This document shows, piece after piece, positions 1 through 7,243 of a stretch of 64,000 bases of DNA. The first letter of the stretch is position 1, and each line of letters opens with the position of its first letter. This DNA comes from Candidatus Obscuribacterales bacterium (GTDB lineage: Bacteria > Cyanobacteriota > Vampirovibrionia > Obscuribacterales > Obscuribacteraceae). The stretch covers positions 25,579 to 89,578 of the forward strand of contig JAIELX010000069.1 in NCBI GenBank assembly GCA_019752635.1. The letters are read 5' to 3'. The translations under genes were made by a program, and so were the position numbers. The notes beneath the pieces were generated by a model, which had not been told where the DNA came from, did no database searches, and was given only the letters and a program-made list of their open reading frames with translations.

Positions 1-123
1 GGCCTTGCTAACGCTCGCGAGCAACTGAACGGCTTAGTAGCTCATTCAATCGGAAAAGTTTTTTGGCGCTTGGAGCGCTCAATTGACCTTCCGGCTCTCG
101 TCCTTAAGTGCTGCGGAGCTCGG

Positions 124-255
124 TTAATGACCGTTACCGCTGCCGGCGCCTTCCACTTCGTCCGGAAATGGTCCGCCTACTTCAAATTTGTCGTTAATCC
201 AGACTGCCAACACTGTTGCCAACGTAGTTACCGCCAGTCCACTTAACAGTTCCAT
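124..255 (-). CDS. Small single-pass membrane peptide, 43 aa
   Basis: A short frame opens with ATG at 255 and ends with TAA at 124. A clear Shine-Dalgarno (AGAGGA) lies about 9 nt upstream of the ATG. The peptide starts MELLSGLAVTTLATVLAVWI, a hydrophobic stretch of about 20 residues, and continues with an acidic, glycine-rich tail (GGPFPDEVEGAGSGNGH). It would be a membrane-anchored micropeptide with a short polar tail. I recognise no family. The good ribosome binding site and hydrophobic-then-polar pattern favour a real gene, but the size leaves room for chance. It lies on the same strand as cinA, 312 bases downstream of the cinA stop. Confidence 0.5.
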   Translation of the reverse strand: MELLSGLAVTTLATVLAVWINDKFEVGGPFPDEVEGAGSGNGH

Positions 256-567
256 GATTTTAGTTCCTCTGGGTTCTGTATCTTTACTTGTCTTTTTCTA
301 TATGTATTCTATACGTGGTATTGTCCCCGATTCAGTACTAAGGTCGGGTTAAGAGAGTGGGTTAAACAGGCAAGTATCAGCTTTTCTTCATGATCGATGT
401 GCGGGCGGGAACGCCGTTATGATGCGGGTTTCACCGATACGTCTCGGTGCGGAGGCTCGACCGGCTCTAGATGTCGAGCGACAAGTTCATGGGGGATAGC
501 AGCGCTATATCAATCGATCTTCACGCTGATGAGTTTTGAGGTAGCTGCCATTGCTAATGGCTAAGTG
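256..567. other. Intergenic spacer upstream of the micropeptide
   Basis: No convincing gene is seen in this stretch. Toward its left end it must carry the leader of the micropeptide. At 547-561 a small inverted repeat (GCCATT, 3-nt loop, AATGGC) lies just after the cinA stop on the minus strand and could help end cinA transcription, but it has no T run. Confidence 0.4.
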
Positions 568-1890
568 TCAGTTTCGGATGGCTGCGTATTCCTGTTCCAG
601 CAACGCTGGCTCGAGCATAAGCAGGCGCACCATATTTAGTGCGTCGCTGGCCGTTCTCAATCTGATCTCGGAGCGGTTGAGGTTGGGGTTGAAGTTGCGT
701 TTGGACGTATAGGTACGGGTCCTGGTCGACAAGCCGATGTAGACCAGTCCTACTGGCTTTTCTTCCGTGCCCCCGCCGGGGCCTGCCAGTCCGGTGATAC
801 TAAGTCCGATATCACTCTCTGCTAGCTCTCTAATTCCCTTTGCCATTTCTGCGGCGCATTCGCCGCTTACTGCGCCCGATTTGACCAGGGTTTGCTCCGT
901 GACTCCCAGAAGTTTCATCTTAGATTCATTAGCGTAAGCAACAATATTCAATTTCACAAACGCTGAGCTGCCGGGACAATCTGTCAGTCTTTTGCTTACC
1001 AAACCACCGGTGCATGACTCTGCAACGGCCAGTGTCAGACTTCGCTGAGTTAGCATGCGAGCAACGACTGACTCCAAAGAATCATCGTTTTCTCCGTAAC
1101 AAAGGTGACCGCTTTCTTTGCGAATCTGGTCTGCGACAGGCTGAACGATCGCCTTGGCGTGCTCGACCGTATCGGCCTTCGCGCTTATGCGCAGTCGCGA
1201 CTCCCCGTTCCCCGCATATGGTGCGACAGTGGGATTGGTTCCGTCGAGCAACTTAGTGTACTTCTCTGCCATGGCAGATTCGCTAATTCCATAGTGTTTC
1301 AATTCTATGGACCAGATTACACCTGGTCCGAATAAACCTGCCAGAAAGGGCTTAGCGGTTTCGTACCACATTCCTTTCATCTCACCCGGCACCCCGGGAA
1401 AGGTCAAAATATATCTTGTGCGCATTGAATCGCTCACGCCGATGTTTCGCAGATTCTTCTCGTCAACGGTCCAGATGATACCGGGTGCGGTGCCGCGCGG
1501 GTTGTGCAGAATTTGCGATCCTGCTGGACGATGAGCCTGCTTTCGGTTGGATTCAGACATGTGTACGCCGCGCAACCGGAATATCGCTTTGATCTTTCTC
1601 TCGGTCTCGGCATCAAACTCCATCGGTACACCGAACAGTTCTGCGATGCTCTCATGTGTGAGATCGTCGGCCGTTGGGCCCAGTCCGCCGGTTGTTATCA
1701 CAATGTCCGCGCGATCCAGTGCTTGTTTCAGTACGGACTTGAGCCTGGGGACGTTGTCTCCCACGGTTACCTGAAACAAGGAATCTATGCCGAGGCTCGC
1801 AAGTTCACCAGCTAGAAAATGGCTGTTCGTGTTTACTATCTGGCCGAGAAGGAGCTCGGTTCCCACCGATATAACCTCGGCGATGGCCAT
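568..1890 (-). CDS. cinA: CinA family protein (competence/damage-inducible; NMN deamidase type)
   Basis: The 440-residue protein has the two CinA modules in the usual order. Residues 1-170 form the molybdopterin-binding-like (MoCF) domain, with the opening MAIAEVISVGTELLLG and the TTGGLGPTADDLT motif. From about residue 275 the C-terminal CinA amidohydrolase domain follows, with VAESCTGG and SITGLAGPGGGTEEKPVGLV. In characterised relatives the C-terminal domain deamidates nicotinamide mononucleotide and the N-terminal domain can hydrolyse ADP-ribose, so the likely role is pyridine nucleotide salvage in the cytoplasm. Length is normal for the family (about 410-430). It is divergent from the gene at 2069. 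The ATG at 1890 places the N-terminal motif correctly. Confidence 0.95.
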   Translation of the reverse strand: MAIAEVISVGTELLLGQIVNTNSHFLAGELASLGIDSLFQVTVGDNVPRLKSVLKQALDRADIVITTGGLGPTADDLTHESIAELFGVPMEFDAETERKIKAIFRLRGVHMSESNRKQAHRPAGSQILHNPRGTAPGIIWTVDEKNLRNIGVSDSMRTRYILTFPGVPGEMKGMWYETAKPFLAGLFGPGVIWSIELKHYGISESAMAEKYTKLLDGTNPTVAPYAGNGESRLRISAKADTVEHAKAIVQPVADQIRKESGHLCYGENDDSLESVVARMLTQRSLTLAVAESCTGGLVSKRLTDCPGSSAFVKLNIVAYANESKMKLLGVTEQTLVKSGAVSGECAAEMAKGIRELAESDIGLSITGLAGPGGGTEEKPVGLVYIGLSTRTRTYTSKRNFNPNLNRSEIRLRTASDALNMVRLLMLEPALLEQEYAAIRN

Positions 1891-2068
1891 AAACTTTACC
1901 TTACCTTTTGGCGCAAGAACGAACTCTGGCGCGCATTTGCCGTAGCGGTCGCTTCCTGGTGGACCGGTCCAGTGTACAACATAATATTTAGATGTTTAGA
2001 AACAGAGCGCGTTCCTGCCGGTTCAGTGCGAAAATACTTTACGTGCTCCATGTCTGCGGTGTTTAAGC

Positions 2069-2851
2069 ATGATTAGACGTCTTCAAAAGGCGGCAACGGT
2101 ACTTGTCTGCGCTTTCATTGCCTCTTCAAGTGCGGTCGCGGCGCCTGGTTTGGGCGCTGCTTCGATTGACTCGAATGGTGATTTCATCGCCGGATTGCCT
2201 GAGTCCAAGGAGTCTGAGTCGAAGTCCGAATCGAAGCCTGTGGAGTCTGCGCCGAAAGCTGTCGTACCTGAGGCGGTTGAACGCGAGTTGTCTGCGGGGT
2301 GGACTTCGAGCACGAAGTCATACAACCTGGCAGCCCCCGCTGATGCCAAGTTTAAGGAAGTTTCTCCCGGCCGCCTGGAGCTGGAGTCAGGCACACTTTT
2401 GATTGAGGCGTTGAAGCCGACTGTTGTTGTAACTCCATTGTCGGAGTTTGGGCTAAAAGCCAAGTCTCTTGTTTTGGTTCGCGCAAGCCAGGGATCCGAC
2501 AGGGCTCTGGCTTTGTTGGAGAACGCAGAGGTGACCGCTAGTAAGCGCTCGACCGAAGTACGATTCGGCGAGCAAGTCCTGATAACCGAGCGCGCACCCA
2601 GTCATGCAGAGTTGGTTGGCGAAGAGCAAATTGGGATTCGCCAAATTCGGCAGCATCCAATAGGTAATGATCGCTACATTTCGATTATGGAGTTTTCGCT
2701 TGTGCAAGCAACCGAGCGCATTCCGATCGTATCTAAGGTGATTCATTCCGGACATGCACACGATAAGGCTTTGAAGCAACGATTATTGAAAGCTGCTGCT
2801 GTGCTGAATATGGTTACGTCGAGACACGGCGGCTATAGCGCCGCACATTAG
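2069..2851 (+). CDS. Secreted FecR-like domain protein
   Basis: The 260-residue product begins with a signal peptide (positive MIRRLQK, hydrophobic core, likely cleavage after AVAAP around residue 26). Residues 45-70 are a low-complexity linker of Ser, Glu and Lys. Residues 100-180 resemble a FecR-type beta domain: a 'SGTLLIEA..TVVVTPLSEFGLKAKSLVLVRA' pattern, then a valine-rich strand and 'RFGEQVLITERAP'. Such domains are periplasmic and often have structural or signalling roles; no anti-sigma N-terminal part is present here. The C-terminal 80 residues are not recognised. The FecR assignment comes from pattern and could be wrong; secretion is more certain. The gene is monocistronic by spacing. 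Confidence 0.7.
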   Translation: MIRRLQKAATVLVCAFIASSSAVAAPGLGAASIDSNGDFIAGLPESKESESKSESKPVESAPKAVVPEAVERELSAGWTSSTKSYNLAAPADAKFKEVSPGRLELESGTLLIEALKPTVVVTPLSEFGLKAKSLVLVRASQGSDRALALLENAEVTASKRSTEVRFGEQVLITERAPSHAELVGEEQIGIRQIRQHPIGNDRYISIMEFSLVQATERIPIVSKVIHSGHAHDKALKQRLLKAAAVLNMVTSRHGGYSAAH

Positions 2852-2867
2852 ATTTGGCTGCGCAAGC

Positions 2868-2885
2868 GCGGGAGGCCGTTCCCGC
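2868..2885 (+). terminator. Weak hairpin after the FecR-like gene
   Basis: GCGGGA at 2868-2873 pairs with TCCCGC at 2880-2885 around a 6-nt loop, 17 nt after the stop of the preceding gene. There is no T run, so an intrinsic terminator is only possible. Confidence 0.25.
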
Positions 2886-3029
2886 CTCGTCGAGCGCAGG
2901 CTCCTCTCTGCGCCGCAAAGTATCAGTTTCTGGCACTGCTATGGACTTGGCTTCGCGCAAAATTCGCAGCGGGGGCAGTTCCTTGTTTGGGCATAGTGAA
3001 CATTAGAACTACTCTGCGGCGAGCGATGC

Positions 3030-3689
3030 ATGGAAATACTAGTGTGGGTTCTGATAGGACTTCTAATCCTGGTTGTCGGAGTACCGATAGCTGCCGTGTG
3101 CAAGGCAATAATGAGCGCACCACCAAGGGAAGTACCCCCGGGTCTGAATGCGCAGCAATACTACGATTTAGGAGTGAAGTACAAGCTAGGCGGATGGATC
3201 GCTCAATCGAAGCAATCCCTGCGGTTATCCGCCATGATGGACCAGGGCGCCGTTAGCAAACAGGCCGGCATGTACTTGAAAGCTTACCTCCCCTACAACG
3301 ATATCCCGGAGGAAGCTGTGAGCGAGAACATCAGTGCTGTTAATCTGGGGATAGTTGATAAGGACGGAGCAGAGAAGGCGTTTCGTAGCTTAATGGAGAA
3401 GCATCCTAACTTTGAGTGGCCATTTGGGAATTTAGGGCACCTTTATTTCAAGCAAGGAAGGACCGAAGAAGCCAAAGCCGTGCTTGATAAAGCGCTGGAG
3501 ATCAACCCCAACTATGTCAACGGGATGATTCATTTGGCTGCCGTATATCAAAGGGAAGATAACGAAGCTGAAACGGACAAGTTATTAAAGGATATTTTGA
3601 GGATAGACCCGGAGGTTCGGTCTAATGTACTAGCCAGTTATCCGGACCTGGCCAAACGCGTAAAAACACTGCAGCAGCACGCAGGTTGA
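3030..3689 (+). CDS. Membrane-anchored TPR protein
   Basis: The 219-residue protein starts with one membrane helix (residues 3-28, ILVWVLIGLLILVVGVPIAA) and then exposes a mostly helical soluble domain. Residues 130-200 contain two clear tetratricopeptide repeats (FGNLGHLYFKQGRTEEAKAV, then ALEINPNYVNGMIHLAAVYQ) ending in the typical LRIDP. The region before that, with a YYDLGVKYKLGGWIAQSKQS stretch, looks like a degenerate repeat. TPRs bind protein partners; the partner is unknown. The ATG at 3030 is used because it begins directly at the membrane helix. The gene converges with the one ending at 3724. Confidence 0.8.
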   Translation: MEILVWVLIGLLILVVGVPIAAVCKAIMSAPPREVPPGLNAQQYYDLGVKYKLGGWIAQSKQSLRLSAMMDQGAVSKQAGMYLKAYLPYNDIPEEAVSENISAVNLGIVDKDGAEKAFRSLMEKHPNFEWPFGNLGHLYFKQGRTEEAKAVLDKALEINPNYVNGMIHLAAVYQREDNEAETDKLLKDILRIDPEVRSNVLASYPDLAKRVKTLQQHAG

Positions 3690-3694
3690 TTGAC

Positions 3695-3713
3695 GCCTTC
3701 GCCGCTCCGAAGG
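3695..3713. terminator. Hairpin between convergent genes
   Basis: CCTTCG (3696-3701) and CGAAGG (3708-3713) form a 6-bp stem with a 6-nt loop in the 34-base gap between two converging genes. There is no strong T run, so it is a weak candidate for a shared terminator. Confidence 0.35.
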
Positions 3714-3723
3714 AGTTCCAGGG

Positions 3724-4614
3724 CTAGAGGCTAGCTTTGATGAGTTCTGTTGAAAATGGAGACTGTGGGCGCAGATCTTCCGGGAGTTCCGATTCGCCTG
3801 GCAGTGTATCGGCGAGTCCTTCTGCGATCATGGTTATTTGAGAAGCCGCCAGAAGCGGATCTTTCATTGTCTTTTCGAAGAGACCCGCCAGTGCATAACC
3901 CACCATCGCGGGCATGGGCAGCGGTAAGACGGGGCGTTTCATGGCGCCCGCCACTCTGCGTGCTGCTTCGCTAAGCAACAATTTCTCCGCACCGAGTACC
4001 GCATATGTTGCTTTGTCCATGCGGCGATCATTCAAAATGGCGATTAGCAGCTGGCTGAAATCCTGCAGGGCAATCGGTCGTAACGCAACGTCGCCGCCGA
4101 TCAAACCAAACACGGGCGACAGTCGCAATGCCTTTGCCATGTGCGAAATCATGTGATCGCCTTTTCCGTAAATAACTCCAGGCTTTAGCACTGTGTAATC
4201 CAAATCCGATTTACGGCAGATCTCCTCTGCTTGCCACTTCGATTCGTGATACGCCGAATCGGTGCCCGGCCTCGCTTTCAAGAAACTGGTAAGAACAACT
4301 TTCCTTATGCCGTGCAGTTTGCAGGCTGAGACGACGTTAGCCGTTCCTTGCACATGCACGCGCTGGTAAGTTTGTTCTCCGACTTCTTTGTTAATCCCCG
4401 CACAGTGAACAACGGCGTCGCAACCCGCAAATGCCTTTGCTAAAGACGCTGCGTTGTTGATATCTGCGACCTCGAAACTGACTGATGCTTGGGCTTGTCC
4501 TGCTGTGCGCGCGACGACAACTATCTGATGTTCGCCCTGCAGCTGCAGGGCGCGGATAAAGTCTTTTCCTACAAATCCGTTGCCGCCGGTAACCGCTATC
4601 TTCAAATTTCTCAC
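3724..4614 (-). CDS. NAD(P)-binding epimerase/dehydratase-like protein (atypical SDR)
   Basis: A Rossmann fold opens with KIAVTGGNGFVGKDF, the TGxxGxxG nucleotide-binding loop of extended or atypical short-chain dehydrogenases. The catalytic-type YxxxK is present as YHESK around residue 145, followed by LKPGVIYGKGD. Overall it resembles the NAD(P)H-binding proteins grouped with complex I subunit NDUFA9, so it may act on a lipid, quinone or sugar substrate. The reaction is not predictable. The reading frame extends upstream to a GTG at 4641, but the extra residues (CYNHWHHR) look non-coding. I prefer the GTG at 4614, giving about 296 residues; a TTG at 4605 is also possible. Confidence 0.85.
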   Translation of the reverse strand: MRNLKIAVTGGNGFVGKDFIRALQLQGEHQIVVVARTAGQAQASVSFEVADINNAASLAKAFAGCDAVVHCAGINKEVGEQTYQRVHVQGTANVVSACKLHGIRKVVLTSFLKARPGTDSAYHESKWQAEEICRKSDLDYTVLKPGVIYGKGDHMISHMAKALRLSPVFGLIGGDVALRPIALQDFSQLLIAILNDRRMDKATYAVLGAEKLLLSEAARRVAGAMKRPVLPLPMPAMVGYALAGLFEKTMKDPLLAASQITMIAEGLADTLPGESELPEDLRPQSPFSTELIKASL

Positions 4615-4700
4615 TCTGTGGTGCCAGTGGTTATAGCACACCCTGGTTCCGGTCTAACTTTTGCCGCTCTCCGCTCGATGCCCCATTCGAATAGCCCTGA

Positions 4701-4741
4701 CAATAACTAACCCGCCGACCATCAAATGATCAGCGGGTTAG
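4701..4741 (-). terminator. Putative terminator of the small thioredoxin-like gene
   Basis: CTAACCCGC (4707-4715) and GCGGGTTAG (4733-4741) form a perfect 9-bp stem. On the minus strand the stem is followed by TTATTGT, a moderately T-rich tail. It lies 130 bases downstream of the thioredoxin-like gene. Confidence 0.45.
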
Positions 4742-4871
4742 CGACAGCGTGAGATTAAGAACAGATTTGAATGCCGTCGACGGTTCGACATTGATACAAC
4801 TGGCTAGTTGCGCCGAACGGCGACGCTACGCGAGGGATCGAGGCGCGATTATTCGTAGCTGTTCCTTAGAT

Positions 4872-5126
4872 CTATCCGACTGTCGTGAAAGCATTCCATC
4901 GACGATTAATTTCGCTGCGAAGGTCGTCCATGCAGTGTTCGTCAAAGCAATGATGTTCTTTCGAGAGTGGCTCACCATCAAGCATGATGGTAGGCAGGCG
5001 GTGTTCAGCAGATTCTTTCAAGTGAACTGGAATGGGCAAACGTTCCTCAGCAATAACTGATTCAAGCGCGCCTTGCGCTTTCTTAAAGGTGCCACAACCC
5101 GGGGTGTATAGAAGTTCTACGTGCAT
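4872..5126 (-). CDS. Small thioredoxin-fold protein, 84 aa
   Basis: The open frame extends upstream to 5294, but the ATG at 5126 has a strong Shine-Dalgarno (GGAGG, 10 nt upstream) and begins exactly at a thioredoxin-like strand, MHVELLYTPGCGTFKKA. The fold continues with ALESVIAEERLPIPVHL, and PTIMLDG supplies the cis-proline strand. This matches the small thioredoxin/glutaredoxin-like proteins with 'ELLYxPGC' openings. The active site here reads C-G-T-F, so the second redox Cys of CxxC is absent. Two further cysteines lie near the C terminus (CFDEHC). Possible roles are one-cysteine redox chemistry or metal handling in the cytoplasm. Confidence 0.7.
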   Translation of the reverse strand: MHVELLYTPGCGTFKKAQGALESVIAEERLPIPVHLKESAEHRLPTIMLDGEPLSKEHHCFDEHCMDDLRSEINRRWNAFTTVG

Positions 5127-5530
5127 AACAAAGAATCCTCCTTGTCTGGAAGAATGGCGGGACATATAGGGAAACAGGGCACCGGAACGTCGATAAATGC
5201 CTGCTCGGCAGGCCAACACATTTATAAAGAAAAGTTTGAGACGTTGACACCAGTATAAGGACAAAACGTCCTTTGCCAATACACAATCTGTCACAGGCGG
5301 ATTAAGATGTACTAACTTGATGTCATTTCCGAGATCTTCTCTCGCTCTCCAGTGGCTGACTTCACGTTGGGCTAAGTCCGTAAATGAGCATCATGTGCGG
5401 CTTTCGGCGGTGAATCTCCGAACCCTCGGGGAGGCAACCCCATGCGCGCTAAAGGGTGCGGAGGCTAGAATGGCGTTGAGAAGAGATTGACGACCGAATT
5501 GAATAAGCCAGTAGAGGGGGCCGGACAGCC
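5127..5530. other. Intergenic region with a GC-rich structured stretch
   Basis: There is no convincing gene here. A short inverted repeat (AAGGAC, AAAAC loop, GTCCTT) lies near 5261-5277. Between about 5400 and 5480, just upstream of the next gene, the sequence is GC-rich with several short hairpins (for example GGGG, 6-nt loop, CCCC). It could be a structured 5' leader, but I could not match it to a known riboswitch. Confidence 0.4.
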
Positions 5531-6628
5531 GTGGAATGGTTTGAGGAGTTGTTTGACTTGCAAGTTATTACAGCGCAAATGTTGATGGTGTCATTGGCGG
5601 TGCTCAGCGCGACGTGCATTCCAGCGTTTTCAATGTACTCCGATTACACTCCTGTTCGTGCCTCCGACCAGAAGAACAAGGTTGCTCTGAAGCCGGTAAA
5701 GGTGTCTGGTACGCTTCGCGAGGGCAAAGCAATCTCTGCACTTGGGTGCACTTTCAAAATTACTGAAGATAGCAATGAGTTGGAGATTCAGGGCAAGGAA
5801 ATTTCCGCTCGACCGTGGAAGATTCTCAAACACTACTATGGTTTGGGCACTGCAATTTTTTCGGCGGACTTAGACCGCAACGGAAAACAGGACTTTGTGC
5901 TACTGCAGGCAACCGGTGCCTGCGGCATTGCACCGCCGGCAGTATTGACGATCATTCTGTTCGACATAAACAATTTTCCCAATATCTATGAATTTAGCGG
6001 GTTTGCCTCCATGGACGGAGATGACTGGGAGGGAAAACGGAAAGTCGCGTACATTGACGACATAGTCGACCTGAACGGTGACGGCAAGGCCGACATCGTT
6101 ACCGAGCAGCTCGACTATGCAGATGTGCGCGGCAAGACGCGCTCTTTCTGGCGTACCGTGCTCTATTCAGCTAGCGCAGCCTATTTGCAAAAGAGGACCA
6201 GGTACCGGGGCTACACAACGCCTATGATCGTGGCGTACAAATACAAAGCAAACCATCGTGTCGTGGACGCGCCGATGCCGGAGCTTAAATCGTTTGATGA
6301 CGGCTCTTTCGCCATGGGAAAGACCGTCACTGCGCGCGTTACCGAGGTAAAACTGAACGACTACAAGCACGTTGAGACAATCGTGTTGGACGGAGGGAAA
6401 ACACTTTCCTCCACGTTTGATCAAATGAACCGCGATAAGGAATTGTTTGAGCCCTTCCTTATCGTGAAGCAAGCTGGTGAGACTGCCGTGCTTGCATGGG
6501 ACACCTCAGAGGCAACCAATGCGCTCAAGGACGCTGCAGAGCGCAAACTACCGATTACTTTCAGACCGCGCTCGCTGAAGGGACATCTGCCCATCATGGC
6601 TCAACTTGATCTGACCGCACCTGGCTGA
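5531..6628 (+). CDS. Secreted protein with FG-GAP/calcium-loop-like repeats
   Basis: The 365-residue product has an N-terminal hydrophobic segment (LMVSLAVLSATCIPAFS, residues 18-34), consistent with a signal peptide or anchor. In the middle there are two calcium-loop-like motifs, DLDRNGKQD and DLNGDGKAD, each followed by a hydrophobic strand, as in FG-GAP/VCBS repeat proteins. A C-terminal beta-rich region (residues 255-345) is unrecognised. The likely place is the periplasm or cell surface; function is unknown. The start is uncertain: GTG at 5531 has a G-rich site (GAGGGGG) 11 nt upstream, and ATG at 5579 would start directly at the signal peptide. Confidence 0.7.
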   Translation: MEWFEELFDLQVITAQMLMVSLAVLSATCIPAFSMYSDYTPVRASDQKNKVALKPVKVSGTLREGKAISALGCTFKITEDSNELEIQGKEISARPWKILKHYYGLGTAIFSADLDRNGKQDFVLLQATGACGIAPPAVLTIILFDINNFPNIYEFSGFASMDGDDWEGKRKVAYIDDIVDLNGDGKADIVTEQLDYADVRGKTRSFWRTVLYSASAAYLQKRTRYRGYTTPMIVAYKYKANHRVVDAPMPELKSFDDGSFAMGKTVTARVTEVKLNDYKHVETIVLDGGKTLSSTFDQMNRDKELFEPFLIVKQAGETAVLAWDTSEATNALKDAAERKLPITFRPRSLKGHLPIMAQLDLTAPG

Positions 6629-6665
6629 CTCGTTGGGAAGTTGTCCAACTCTCTCTGGATCTGCC

Positions 6666-6706
6666 AAAAGAAAAGAGGGACCTTACAACAGACCCCTCTC
6701 TTTCTT
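6666..6706. terminator. Bidirectional intrinsic terminator
   Basis: An AAAAGAGGG arm and a CCCCTCTCTTTCTT arm form a stem around ACCTTACAACAGA. Read on the minus strand the stem is followed by a run of Ts (CTTTTCTTTT). It sits between the converging gene at 5531-6628 and ndk and can serve both. Confidence 0.7.
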
Positions 6707-6721
6707 GATTGCTTTATGCTG

Positions 6722-7183
6722 TTATTCGGAAACCCAGCACTGTACCGTGCGGTTCCAGTCGCCAGCTAGTTCGGCGTCTTTGAAGAAGATGCCGATTTCG
6801 CGCTTTGCCGATTCCGGGCCATCCGAACCGTGCACAATGTTGCGGCCGATTTCGATGGCGAAGTCACCACGGATGGTGCCCGGCGCAGAGGCGCTCGGGT
6901 TGGTGGCACCGATGGTGTTTCGTGCCAGAGCAATTGCGTCTTTCCCTTCCCAAACCATTGCAACTACCGGACCGGATGTAATGAATCCGACCAGACCTTC
7001 GAAGAACGGTTTGCCCTTGTGTTCCCCGTAGTGGGTCTCAGCAAGCTCTTTGGTCACTTGCATGAACTTCATGCCAACCAATTTCAAACCCCGTCTTTCA
7101 AAGCGAGAAACTATCTCGCCTATGAGCCCGCGTTGCACGCCATCGGGTTTGATGGCAACAAAAGTTCTCTGAACCTCAGCCAC
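6722..7183 (-). CDS. ndk: Nucleoside diphosphate kinase
   Basis: The 153-residue protein is a full-length NDK. It transfers the gamma phosphate of ATP to nucleoside diphosphates through a phosphohistidine. The family signature NIVHGSDG is present, with the catalytic histidine at residue 118, and Lys12 of AIKPDGV and the arginine of TIRGDF are in their usual places. It acts in the cytoplasm in nucleotide pool balance. It is preceded by the helicase gene on the same strand, with a 60-base gap. Nothing is unusual in length or composition. Confidence 0.98.
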   Translation of the reverse strand: MAEVQRTFVAIKPDGVQRGLIGEIVSRFERRGLKLVGMKFMQVTKELAETHYGEHKGKPFFEGLVGFITSGPVVAMVWEGKDAIALARNTIGATNPSASAPGTIRGDFAIEIGRNIVHGSDGPESAKREIGIFFKDAELAGDWNRTVQCWVSE

Positions 7184-7243
7184 TTTTCACTCTCCTGTGT
7201 TTACGACACAAGCCCTTAAGCTATCACGTTCGGGGTGAGCAGC

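Noticed and set aside
5390..5500. Resemblance to a cyclic di-AMP (ydaO) riboswitch
   Set aside because: Fragments such as GAATCTCCGAACCC and GGGGAGGCAACCCC recall the ydaO consensus, but the conserved 3' half (the AGCUAAC..GUAGGC type block) is missing.
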